In this document: one piece after another, positions 27,796 to 35,877 of the stretch
Numbering within the stretch: position 1 is the first letter of the stretch
Layout: every line of letters starts with the position of its first letter
Source of the DNA: Alphaproteobacteria bacterium
Lineage (GTDB): Bacteria > Pseudomonadota > Alphaproteobacteria > SHVP01
Assembly: GCA_009694165.1 (NCBI GenBank)
Contig: SHVP01000001.1
Location: 1-64,000, forward strand
DNA length: 64,000 nucleotides
Reading direction: 5' to 3'
Notes under the pieces: generated by a model
Database searches by the model: none
What the model saw: the letters and a program-made list of their open reading frames with translations, nothing else
Told to the model about the DNA's origin: nothing
Position numbers and translations under genes: made by a program

Positions 27796-28638
27796 TCAAG
27801 CCACGAAATCGCGGACGAAATTGGGCAGGGCGAAGACCGCCTGGTGGATCGCGGGATTGTAGTACCGGGTCTTAAGGCCCAAGGCGTCATAGCGGCGGCG
27901 CACCTCGGCCACATCGGGCTGCGCTAAGTCCAACCCCAGGCTCCCCCAGCCGAGGGCCATGAAGCCGAGGTCATAAGTCGGCACGACGATCAGATAACAG
28001 CCGTGGTGGCGAAACAGGCGACCAAATTGGCGTGTCGTCGCGGTCAGCTCGGCCCCCTGGTTGAACGGCACGCCATTCTGCGTGATCACTACGCCGCGCT
28101 CGGTCAGCAGGGTTGAACAGGCGCGGTAGAACGACTCGCCGAAGAGCACCTCGCCGGGACCGGCCGGATCGGTCGAATCGACGATGATGACGTCGAACCT
28201 CTCCTTCGTCTTGGTCACGAAATCGATTCCGTCGCCGACGATCAGCCGGGTCCGCGGATCGTCGAAGGCGTTACCGCAGATCGATGGGATGTGCCGGCGG
28301 CAGAGATCGATGACCAAGCCGTCGATTTCGACCATGGTCACGTGGTCAACCGGATGGCGCAAGGCTTCGCGCAGGACCCCGCCGTCGCCGCCGCCGATGA
28401 TCAACATGCGCTTGACGCCGCCGTGGGCAAACAGCGGCACGTGAACCAACATCTCGTGGTAGACGTACTCGTCCGCCTCGGTCGTCTGAATCACGCCGTC
28501 GAGGACCAGCACCCGACCGAACCGCTTGTTTTCAAACAGCATGATCTTCTGGAAATCGGACTTACCATCAAACAACACGCGGTCGACCTCGTAGGCCTGG
28601 GCGACATGGGCATGCAGTTTTTCGGTGAGCCAAGTCAT
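27796..28638 (-). CDS. speE: Spermidine synthase (polyamine aminopropyltransferase)
   Basis: SpeE transfers an aminopropyl group from decarboxylated S-adenosylmethionine to putrescine. The 280-residue product has the N-terminal beta domain (VLVLDGVIQTTEADEYVYHE), the nucleotide-binding motif IIGGGDGGVLREALRHP near residue 80, and the active-site region IIVDSTDPAGPGEVLFGESF with the catalytic Asp. The length and motifs fit the E. coli-type enzyme. It stands alone, separated by about 80 bases from the lipoprotein gene upstream and 150 bases from the Hsp20 gene downstream. Confidence 0.95.
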   Translation of the reverse strand: MTWLTEKLHAHVAQAYEVDRVLFDGKSDFQKIMLFENKRFGRVLVLDGVIQTTEADEYVYHEMLVHVPLFAHGGVKRMLIIGGGDGGVLREALRHPVDHVTMVEIDGLVIDLCRRHIPSICGNAFDDPRTRLIVGDGIDFVTKTKERFDVIIVDSTDPAGPGEVLFGESFYRACSTLLTERGVVITQNGVPFNQGAELTATTRQFGRLFRHHGCYLIVVPTYDLGFMALGWGSLGLDLAQPDVAEVRRRYDALGLKTRYYNPAIHQAVFALPNFVRDFVA

Positions 28639-28719
28639 GGATGGGTCTCCGGCGGGGCAGTGACGCGAGTTTGTTTCGCCGATCGTGGGTCGCCTGACAA
28701 GCGCGATCTCGGCGGCGCG

Positions 28720-28944
28720 CTAGGGAAGCGAGAGGTAGGTCCACTCCGGCTCGTCAAGCGGCGGGAGAGCCTTCTCGGCGGCGCGCTCGCCGCCCGAGAA
28801 CGCCGAACTGGATGCGATTGCCGCACTGATGGGGAAAGGCGCCACCAACATCACTATCGCCCCGCCCACGGTCATGCGCGAGTTGCAGCCTGCCACCAAG
28901 AGCAGGCAGAAGCCGATGATCGCCAGCTGCCAGCATCGCCTCAT
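28720..28944 (-). CDS. Small predicted lipoprotein
   Basis: This encodes 74 residues. The N-terminus is a lipoprotein signal (MRRCWQLAIIGFCLLLVAGC) with lipobox LVAGC, so mature Cys20 would be lipidated. The mature part is only about 55 residues and contains a second hydrophobic stretch (VGGAIVMLVAPFPISAAIAS), then a polar tail ending in EWTYLSLP. No family is recognised. The start overlaps the gamma-carbonic anhydrase stop as ATGA, so the two genes are coupled. Confidence 0.72.
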   Translation of the reverse strand: MRRCWQLAIIGFCLLLVAGCNSRMTVGGAIVMLVAPFPISAAIASSSAFSGGERAAEKALPPLDEPEWTYLSLP

Positions 28945-29543
28945 CCAGTCGCCCTCTCGGTCGGGAAGCGTTGGGCGAACTCGGCCTCGAGGGTCCGCAA
29001 ATATCCCTGCATCGCATCGGCCAGGCCTGCATCCGACCAGACGCGATAGTTGCCGGCGACATAGGCCTCGGCATTGCGCTCATACATGAAGGCGTTCATG
29101 CGGTTGGCGATCCAGTTGTTGCGCGTCCGCACGACCTTGGCCGGGAGCCCCATCACGACCGAGTTGGCCGGTATGCGGGTGTTCTCCTTGAGAAAGGCCC
29201 CGCCCGCGACGATCGAATTGGCGCCGATCTCGCAGCCGTCCATGATGGTCGCGTTGATGCCGATCAGGCAGTTATCGCCGATCGCACAGCCGTGAATCGT
29301 GCAGTGATGGGTCACCGAACAGTGGTCCCCGATCACGGTTGGCGTGGTCCCGCCCACGTGAATCATGACGAAGTCCTGGACGTTCGTGTGGGCGCCGATA
29401 CGGATCGCGTGCATCTCCGCCCGCATGACGACAAACGGCCAGACCGACGCGCCGCGGCCGATCGACACCTTGCCGTAAAGCTGGGCCGAATCGTGAATGT
29501 AGGCAGGGGCATCAAGGTGAACGTCGGGACCGTGGGCTGGCAT
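28941..29543 (-). CDS. Gamma-carbonic anhydrase family protein
   Basis: This left-handed beta-helix protein of 200 residues belongs to the gamma-carbonic anhydrase/YrdA family. The hexapeptide repeats are visible, and the three metal-binding His positions are in NVQDFVMIHV and SVTHHCTIHGC. The loop carrying the catalytic Glu of the archaeal Cam enzyme seems shortened, as in most bacterial relatives, so hydration activity is uncertain. In alphaproteobacteria and mitochondria such proteins may associate with complex I. The ATG at 29543 (MPAHGPDVHLDAP) is chosen over a longer upstream frame. Confidence 0.92.
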   Translation of the reverse strand: MPAHGPDVHLDAPAYIHDSAQLYGKVSIGRGASVWPFVVMRAEMHAIRIGAHTNVQDFVMIHVGGTTPTVIGDHCSVTHHCTIHGCAIGDNCLIGINATIMDGCEIGANSIVAGGAFLKENTRIPANSVVMGLPAKVVRTRNNWIANRMNAFMYERNAEAYVAGNYRVWSDAGLADAMQGYLRTLEAEFAQRFPTERATG

Positions 29544-29626
29544 GGGTGAACCGCGGCGGGGCCTCGATAGCAAAGGGCCGGGCACACTATCACTTTGGCC
29601 GGTCAGGCGCCCGGCGGGCCGCCCGG

Positions 29627-30058
29627 TCAACCGTCGTCGCCCCGCGGCAAGCGGCGCAGGCGCTTGAACTGCCCGCGACGCGCCTTGGCCGACAGCCGGC
29701 GCTCCCTAGCCCCCTTCGTTGGCTTGGTTGGCCGGCGCGGCACCGGTGCCACGGCGGCGCGCCGCACCAGGTCAACGAAGCGCTCGATCGCCTCGGCGCG
29801 GTTGCGCTCGTGACTGCGCAGGCTTTGCGCGTGAATGGTCAGAACACCGTCCTTCGACAACCGGGAGCCCGCCAAGCGGCGCAGGCGTGCCCGCACCGCC
29901 GGCGGCAGGGCGGTGCTGCGTTCGACGTCGAACCGCAGTTGCACGGCAGAAGATACCTTGTTGACGTTCTGACCCCCCGGCCCCGACGCCCGGATGGCGC
30001 GGAACTCGAGTTCGCCTTCGGGAAGGGCGAGCGTCGCGGTGATACGGATCGATGCCAT
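29627..30058 (-). CDS. arfB: Alternative ribosome-rescue factor ArfB (YaeJ)
   Basis: ArfB is a peptidyl-tRNA hydrolase that frees ribosomes stalled at mRNA ends, using the release-factor GGQ motif. The 143-residue product has GPGGQNVNKVSSAVQLRF near residue 26. Its basic C-terminal tail (KPTKGARERRLSAKARRGQF, then KRLRRL) enters the empty mRNA channel. The catalytic domain and tail lengths are normal. It lies six bases upstream of azlD on the reverse strand, that is, downstream of azlCD in the same direction. Confidence 0.95.
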   Translation of the reverse strand: MASIRITATLALPEGELEFRAIRASGPGGQNVNKVSSAVQLRFDVERSTALPPAVRARLRRLAGSRLSKDGVLTIHAQSLRSHERNRAEAIERFVDLVRRAAVAPVPRRPTKPTKGARERRLSAKARRGQFKRLRRLPRGDDG

Positions 30059-30064
30059 GGGTTT

Positions 30065-30391
30065 TCAGGCAAGCAGTTGGCGGCCGAGCGCGACTAGCGC
30101 GAGGCCCGCCGCGATGGTCACGAACAAATTGCGCGATAGCGCCGCAACGGCGACGGTCGGGATCGTCAACCACAGCGACAGGTTATCGGCGGCGAAATTG
30201 AGTCGGCCGGCGCTCACGGCGACGAGCTGAACGGTCATCGCCGACATCACGGCGATCGGCAAATGACGCAATGCTTCAAGCAGCAGTGGCGGCAGGCGCC
30301 GGCGGGCCAACGCCACGACGGGAACGACCTTGATGGCGAGCGTGAGCACGGCCATCCCCAGAATGGTGAGCGTTACGGTGCCTTGGTCCAT
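30065..30391 (-). CDS. azlD: AzlD family branched-chain amino acid export subunit
   Basis: AzlD is the small partner of AzlC in a two-component exporter of branched-chain amino acids (BrnFE type). The 108-residue product has four hydrophobic segments and the family motif LRHLPIAVMSAMTVQ. It starts at ATG 30391, overlapping the 3' end of azlC by 19 bases, so translation is probably coupled. Confidence 0.9.
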   Translation of the reverse strand: MDQGTVTLTILGMAVLTLAIKVVPVVALARRRLPPLLLEALRHLPIAVMSAMTVQLVAVSAGRLNFAADNLSLWLTIPTVAVAALSRNLFVTIAAGLALVALGRQLLA

Positions 30392-31122
30392 CGATCGATC
30401 CCGAAGCCGACGGCGACGGCGACGAGCGTCGCCGCGAGAATGGTCCAAAATGCCAAGCCGACGGCGTGGAACCCGAGCGTCGCCGCGCCTGCTGCCAGCG
30501 CGACGATCACCTGGTTACGCCGGCGGATGAGAGGCACCACGAGGCCGATGAACATCGCCGGCATCGCATAGTCGATGGCAAAGGCGTTCAGGTTGTCGAC
30601 CACCTGACCGAGCAGGATGCCAACCATCGTTGCCAGGACCCAGACGACATGGCCGACCATATTGGTAGTGAAGATCTCGACTTTGCCAGGACGTTGGGTG
30701 GCGAAGCGGGCGCTATGGATGGCAAAGGACGCATCGGTCATTTGCAGGCCATAGGCCAGGCGCTGCCAGAGCCGGTAGGCGACGAACTGCGGCGCCAGGC
30801 TGGACGCCATCACGAAAAACCGCGAATTGATCACCAGCGTCGTCACCAGGATCGACGCCACGGGGACTCCCATGCCGATCATTTCGGCGCCGACCAGTTG
30901 GGCCGTGCCCGCATAGACCGCGATCGACATCAGGACGGTGTTGAACATGGATAGCCCGTGCTCGGTCGCGCGGACGCCATAGGTGATGCCCATGGCCAGG
31001 TAGACGAAGAGAACCGGTACCGTCACGACTGTGCCGACCATCACATCCTGCCACCAGGAAGAAACATTGGCCTGTGCAGCGCGGGGTTCGCGGTCGGCGC
31101 TGGGTTTTTCTAGTCCGTTCAT
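30373..31122 (-). CDS. azlC: AzlC family branched-chain amino acid permease, large subunit
   Basis: AzlC is the large membrane subunit of the AzlCD exporter. It has about 249 residues with seven or eight hydrophobic helices. Family motifs include VYAGTAQLVGAEMI and INSRFFVMASSLAPQF. The ATG at 31122 and an upstream GTG at 31131 are both possible starts; neither has a clear ribosome site. It is divergent from the cNMP-binding gene, with only about 50 bases between the starts. Confidence 0.92.
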   Translation of the reverse strand: MNGLEKPSADREPRAAQANVSSWWQDVMVGTVVTVPVLFVYLAMGITYGVRATEHGLSMFNTVLMSIAVYAGTAQLVGAEMIGMGVPVASILVTTLVINSRFFVMASSLAPQFVAYRLWQRLAYGLQMTDASFAIHSARFATQRPGKVEIFTTNMVGHVVWVLATMVGILLGQVVDNLNAFAIDYAMPAMFIGLVVPLIRRRNQVIVALAAGAATLGFHAVGLAFWTILAATLVAVAVGFGIDRWTKAP

Positions 31123-31179
31123 CGCCGCCACAATGGCCCCGCCGCCCGCGGGTCCATGGAACAGGGGAGACCATCAGGT

Positions 31180-31707
31180 ATGACCGGATTGGCGCCCTTC
31201 GCGCGCAAGAAATTCGCCGCCAACAAGGCCCTCTTCAACGAAGGCGCGGCGGGCGATGCCGCATACATGATCATGAAGGGAAAGGTTGAGATCCGCAAAG
31301 GCATGCGGACCTCCAACCCTCGCGTCGTCACCACCTTGGAATCGGGCGACATCTGCGGCGAAATGGCACTGTTCGACGACCGCCCACGAATGGCGACCGC
31401 GGTGACGGTCGGGGAGTGCGAATTGGTCGTCATTCCCAGGGAGGAATTCACCAAGCGGCTTGGCGACATGAACCCGGTCATGCGCCACATTCTGGTGATC
31501 ATGGTGGCTCGCGTCCGCAGCATGACCGACGAACTCCTGAAACGGAAGACCGAGACCCGCTGGCACGACATTTTCGTCAACGACGGGACCGGCGCGTCCG
31601 GTGCGACGGCGGAAAAGAAGGGAAAAGAGACCAAGAGCGACGCCGCCGCGGGCGACCAGGCTTCGCCACCGGGCCCCGACGACGACGACCCGCCTACCCC
31701 GCCGTGA
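31180..31707 (+). CDS. Cyclic nucleotide-binding domain protein
   Basis: This soluble protein has 175 residues from ATG 31180 (GGGGAG lies upstream); an ATG at 31156 is an alternative. Residues 5-125 form a cNMP-binding beta-roll with the phosphate cassette-like GDICGEMALFDDRPRMATAV, where Glu and Arg are the usual ligand contacts. There is no DNA-binding HTH; instead it ends in a polar, Lys/Asp/Pro-rich low-complexity tail. It may be a stand-alone sensor. The target is unknown. Its last 14 bases overlap the convergent VOC gene. Confidence 0.88.
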   Translation: MTGLAPFARKKFAANKALFNEGAAGDAAYMIMKGKVEIRKGMRTSNPRVVTTLESGDICGEMALFDDRPRMATAVTVGECELVVIPREEFTKRLGDMNPVMRHILVIMVARVRSMTDELLKRKTETRWHDIFVNDGTGASGATAEKKGKETKSDAAAGDQASPPGPDDDDPPTPP

Positions 31708-32677
31708 ACTGGATCAGGCTGACGGGAATGCCGTCGGGGTCGAAGAAGATCATCTCCGTGTAGGTGCCGACACCCGGTCGAACGAAGTCGTTGGGTTCAC
31801 AGAGAAAGGCGACCCCCTGCTTCTTCAGCGCGCCGTGCAGAGCGCGCATTTCGCCGGTGCTCATGACGATCGCCGTTTGGCCGCGATGGATGCTGTGGGT
31901 GGGCGGGCGCGGAAGCTCGGGCGGACGCGGATCGAACACTTCGAATAAGCCGATGCGGCCGAGCGGCGAATCGTTGGCCGTGAGATAGGCGGCTTTCAGT
32001 TTGCACTCCTTCATCCCGAACAGGGCGCCGACGTGGGCGCCGCCGAACTCGCGCCGATCGATGACGCTGAGCCCGAGAACGTCGCGATAGAGCGCCAACG
32101 AGCGCTCGATGTCGCGCACGAAGATCGAGGCGCGTAATAGCGGCGAGGTCTTGTTGGTGCCGTGCACAGGCACGGCGCCGGCGCGGCCGAGCCCGTCAGC
32201 CGCGCTGCCGCCGGGATCGGGGGTGAACGACAGCAGGTCGATCATCGCGCCGTCCGGATCGAAGAACATGTATTCGGTGTAGGTTCCGCCCTTTGACCCG
32301 CGCAGACTGGTCGGTTTGCACAGCTGGGCATAGCCCTTTGCTTCGACTGCGCGATGGATCGCGGCGATATGCGGACTATCAAACACCGCAGTGATTTGAC
32401 CGCGATGAATAACATCAGTGCGCGGCCGCGCCAGCGCCGGGGGCCGCGGATCGTAGACTTCAAACAGCCCGACCCGGGCGATTTCGCTGTCTTCGGCGGT
32501 AAGATAGGTCACCCGGATTTTGCAATCGGCGAGACCCAGAATTTTAGCGATGACCGGTCCTTGGAGATCACGGCGGTCGACTACAGTCATGCCGAGAATG
32601 TCGCGATAGAGTTCGAGCGAGCGGTCGGTGTCGCCCACGAATATCGACGCACGCTGCAGAGCACTAGTAGGGTTCAT
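31694..32677 (-). CDS. Tandem VOC (glyoxalase/dioxygenase fold) protein
   Basis: This 327-residue protein has two vicinal oxygen chelate modules. Module 1 (about 8-155) begins LQRASIFVGDTDRSLELYRD and ends GTYTEYMFFDPDGAMIDLLS. Module 2 (about 182-325) begins LLRASIFVRDIERSLALYRD and ends GTYTEMIFFDPDGIPVSLIQ. The two are clearly related, suggesting internal duplication. Candidate metal ligands are the His of RGQITAV/RGQTAIV neighbourhoods and the Glu of TYTE. Enzymes of this architecture include glyoxalases and extradiol dioxygenases; the substrate here is unknown. The ATG at 32677 has GGAGG upstream. Its place next to a TRAP transporter and an oxygenase suggests small-molecule catabolism. 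Confidence 0.9.
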   Translation of the reverse strand: MNPTSALQRASIFVGDTDRSLELYRDILGMTVVDRRDLQGPVIAKILGLADCKIRVTYLTAEDSEIARVGLFEVYDPRPPALARPRTDVIHRGQITAVFDSPHIAAIHRAVEAKGYAQLCKPTSLRGSKGGTYTEYMFFDPDGAMIDLLSFTPDPGGSAADGLGRAGAVPVHGTNKTSPLLRASIFVRDIERSLALYRDVLGLSVIDRREFGGAHVGALFGMKECKLKAAYLTANDSPLGRIGLFEVFDPRPPELPRPPTHSIHRGQTAIVMSTGEMRALHGALKKQGVAFLCEPNDFVRPGVGTYTEMIFFDPDGIPVSLIQFTAG

Positions 32678-32814
32678 CGTCGCCTCCCCGAGGAGTTCCG
32701 CTGTCGGCCGACGATACCGGCAGCCGGCGCAAATGTCGCCCTCACCCGTCGCCGGATGCATCCCGACGAGATCCTGCGATATGGAGGACGCAACCGGCGG
32801 GACGGCAGCCCATC

Positions 32815-34037
32815 ATGATGCCAGCCAGATACGTTTTGACCCGCGGCGACGGGATACCGAACTTCGTCCTGCCCGATGTCGTCGGGCAGCCGACCGGTCC
32901 GGCTATCCACTCGCGCGGAAATCCGCTCGCCTGCGTCTTCAGCCTGCGCGACCACGACGACAACCTGCGCCCCTTTGCCCAGGCGGCCGAGCGATTGAAG
33001 GGGATCGACCTTTTCGTCGTGACGCCGTTGTCGCCGGCCGACAACCTGGCCTTGGCCCACGGCGTCGTGCTGCCCTGGGGGTGCTGTCGGATACCGCCGG
33101 CGAGGTAACGGGTTGGTACGCATTGACCGACAGCGGCGATTCGCCCGCCCTCACCACCTACGCGCTCGATCCGGGTCTGCGGGTCCTCCACGTCGATCGT
33201 GGCGGCGATCCGACGGCCCATGTCGATCACCTGTTGTATGCGATCGCGGCGGCCCGCTCACCCGCTGGTCAGACCCCAAAGGCTCCGGTGTTGTGGATCC
33301 CTAGGGTGATGGATCGCGCCTTTTGCGACGAGCGCATGCGCTGGTGGAACGAGCGAGGCAAAGAGGCGTCGGGTGCGATCGACAACCGCTCAAACAGCGA
33401 AACCGACGCCTATGCGCAGGTGAGCAAGCGGCGACGCGACCATGAAATCGTCGACCCCGGCCTCAACCAACGTCTCGCCGACATCTTCCGCCGCCGCGTC
33501 GTCCCCGAGGTCGCCAAGGCCTTCCAGTACCAGGCTTCGCGCACCACGGGTTTCAAGATTGGCGGGCACCTCGATCGGACGTCGACCGGCGGTTATTTCC
33601 GTGCCCATCGCGACAACATTTCACCCATCTCGGCGCACCGACGCTTTGCTGTGTCGCTGCGGCTAAACGACGCCTCCGACTATGTCGGTGGCGGCCTGCG
33701 GTTCCTCGAGTGCGGCGACGAGGTGATCCGCGCGAACGCGGGTGAAGCCCTGGTCTTCAGTTGCTCGCTGCTCCACGAGGTGACCGAGGTCGAGCAAGGG
33801 ACGCGCTTCGTCCGCCTCACCTTCCTGACCGACGAGCAGGCGATCCGCGCCGCGCGGCGAGCCGCGCGCCCGCTAGGCGCCCTCGCGCGCCGCTGCTCCG
33901 ATAAGATCGCGGCAACGCCAAGTGGGTCGAGCGGGGTGGTCCGGGTTGCCGTCGGCGGCCCAATAGGAGATAAAGAAGTGGGAAAAATGTGTCGGCGAGG
34001 CGGCCGGGTCAGCTGGTTTGCCACGGCACGGGGGTGA
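32815..34037 (+). pseudogene. Redoxin-like domain fused to a 2-oxoglutarate/Fe(II) oxygenase, one frameshift
   Basis: The N-terminal part (residues 1-90) looks like a thioredoxin-fold redoxin: GDGIPNFVLPDVVGQPTGPA and NPLACVFSLRDHDDNLRPFA. After VVLPWG the frame is lost because a run of G at 33077-33081 is one base short. The next frame continues VLSDTAGEVTGWYAL and leads into a prolyl-hydroxylase-type oxygenase. Its Fe(II) ligands are visible in FRAHRDNISP (HxD) and SLLHEVTEVEQGTRFVRLTF (distal His, 2OG-binding Arg). The C-terminal 60 residues look unnatural, and the real end may be near 33893. The peroxidatic Cys of true peroxiredoxins is absent. The gene is broken or mis-sequenced. Confidence 0.82.
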
Positions 34038-34041
34038 GGAG

Positions 34042-34560
34042 ATGTCCGGGACGGGGTCTGGTGCGCTGCGGCTGCTGCGGCGCCTCGATTATTGGATCGA
34101 GATCGCCTTCTACTACCTGTCGGCCTTTCTCATCCTGCTGATCACCGGCCTCGTCATCTACGCCGTAGTCGCCCGCTATTTCTTCAATGCGGCGCCGATC
34201 TGGTCGGAGGAAGTTCCGCGCGTGCTGTTCTACTGGGCGACGTTCATCGCCTGCGCTGTGGCGACCAAGCGCGGCCAGAATCTGCGCGTCACCTTCCTTC
34301 TCGAACGCATGGCGCCGGCTCCACGCTTTGCGCTCGAATTCGTCATGCACCTGCTCGTCATCGCCATGGCCCTGCTGGTCGCCTACTACAGCTGGCCGCT
34401 GGTTCGCCTCGGCATGAACACCCGCATGTTGTCGACCGGCTGGCCGAACGTGGTCAGCATCATCCCGGTCACCATCGGCTGCGTTTTGATGGCCCTCTAT
34501 CAGGTCGGGTTGATCGTCAAGTCCTATGACGAGTACCGCCTGGCGCGGCGAGCCGCCTAA
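34042..34560 (+). CDS. dctQ: TRAP transporter small permease, DctQ component
   Basis: This is the small membrane subunit of a tripartite ATP-independent periplasmic transporter. The 172-residue product has four transmembrane helices (for example YYLSAFLILLITGLVIYAVV) and the DctQ signatures WSEEVPRVLFYWATFIACAVA and GQNLRV. The ATG at 34042 directly follows AGGAG, with further G-rich sequence upstream; a TTG at 34018 is an alternative. dctM begins at the base after its stop, so the two permease subunits are tightly coupled. Confidence 0.94.
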   Translation: MSGTGSGALRLLRRLDYWIEIAFYYLSAFLILLITGLVIYAVVARYFFNAAPIWSEEVPRVLFYWATFIACAVATKRGQNLRVTFLLERMAPAPRFALEFVMHLLVIAMALLVAYYSWPLVRLGMNTRMLSTGWPNVVSIIPVTIGCVLMALYQVGLIVKSYDEYRLARRAA

Positions 34561-35862
34561 ATGTTGCTAATCGTCCTCATCATCGCCGTCATCGTCTTCT
34601 CCCTCATCGGCATGGAGATCGCCTGGGCGATCGCCATGGCCTGTCTGGCGTTCATCTTCCTGTCGCAACTGGGCTTGTGGGAGCGCGAGATCCCCCTCGT
34701 GCTGTTCGCGCAGTCGATGCGTGAGGGTCTCAACAGCTTCATTCTGCTGGCCATTCCGCTATTCGTGTTTGCCGGCGAGCTGATGAACGCCTCGGGCGTT
34801 ACCCAACGCATCGTTCGCGTCGCGTCGGTCCTGGTGGCTCACCGGTCCGGCGGGTTGGCCAACGTGGGCGTCACCGCCAACTTCATCATGTCGGGCATTT
34901 CCGGATCGGCGCTCGCCGACGCCGCCGCCACCGGCACCGTGCTGGTGCCCGAGATGACCAAACGGGGTTTTCCGCCCGCCTTTTCGAGCGCGGTGATCGC
35001 GTCGGCGGCGACGGTCGGCCCGATCATTCCGCCCTCGCTTGTCTTCGTTCTCCTCGGCGCTATCGTCGAGGTCTCCGTGGGCAAGCTGTTCCTAGCCGGC
35101 ATCGTTCCCGGCACCGTGATGTTCATCGCCATGTTCATCACGACGTGGTGGATCTGCCGCGCCCGCGGCTATCCCGTTGAACCGCGCGCCACGCGGGCCG
35201 AGCGGGTGTCGGCCGCCCTCGACGGCGCGCTCGCCTTGCTGGCGCCGGTGATTATCGTCGGTTCGATCGTCGGCGGCGTCACCACCGCGACCGAAGGGGC
35301 GGCGGTGGCAGTGGCCTACACCATGATCCTCGGCGTCTTCGTCTATCGCACCCTGACGGTACGGGCGGTGATCGAGGCGGCCGGTGCGACGGCGATCGCC
35401 TCGGCGGTAATCATGCTCACGGTGGCCACCTCGCAGATTTTTGCCTGGCTCGCGGTGCAGGCGCGCATGGGCGAGATCCTGACCGCATGGATGCTGGCGA
35501 TCAGCGACAACGTCTGGGTGCTGCTGGCGCTCGCCAACGTACTGATGCTGATCCTTGGCACCTTCATGGAATTGCTGCCGATCATGCTGGTCCTGGCGCC
35601 GATTCTGTTTCCGATGTTCGCCAAGATGGGTATCGATCCCGTCCATTTCGGTGTCGTCATGGTGCTCAACCTCATGATCGGTATGATCACGCCGCCGATC
35701 GGCCTCAACCTGTTCGTGCTGTCGGCCATTTCCAAACAGGGCGTTATCGAGATATTCCGTGAGGCAATTCCCTATTTTGTCGCCCTCGTCATCGTTCTCG
35801 CACTCATAACCTACGTCCCCGTGCTAACCTTGTTCGTGCCTGGCATATTGATGCCTAAATAG
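34561..35862 (+). CDS. dctM: TRAP transporter large permease, DctM component
   Basis: This is the large, transport-competent subunit of a Na+-dependent TRAP uptake system. The 433-residue product has about 12 hydrophobic segments and DctM motifs such as LAIPLFVFAGELMNASGVTQ and SGSALADAAATGTVLVPEM (the first helical hairpin). It also carries IPPSLVFVLLGAI and the C-terminal MIGMITPPIGLNLFVLSAI. The elevator-type Na+ sites lie in these hairpins. The substrate is set by the partner DctP encoded 15 bases downstream. Confidence 0.96.
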   Translation: MLLIVLIIAVIVFSLIGMEIAWAIAMACLAFIFLSQLGLWEREIPLVLFAQSMREGLNSFILLAIPLFVFAGELMNASGVTQRIVRVASVLVAHRSGGLANVGVTANFIMSGISGSALADAAATGTVLVPEMTKRGFPPAFSSAVIASAATVGPIIPPSLVFVLLGAIVEVSVGKLFLAGIVPGTVMFIAMFITTWWICRARGYPVEPRATRAERVSAALDGALALLAPVIIVGSIVGGVTTATEGAAVAVAYTMILGVFVYRTLTVRAVIEAAGATAIASAVIMLTVATSQIFAWLAVQARMGEILTAWMLAISDNVWVLLALANVLMLILGTFMELLPIMLVLAPILFPMFAKMGIDPVHFGVVMVLNLMIGMITPPIGLNLFVLSAISKQGVIEIFREAIPYFVALVIVLALITYVPVLTLFVPGILMPK

Positions 35863-35877
35863 GAGGGAGGAACCCCA

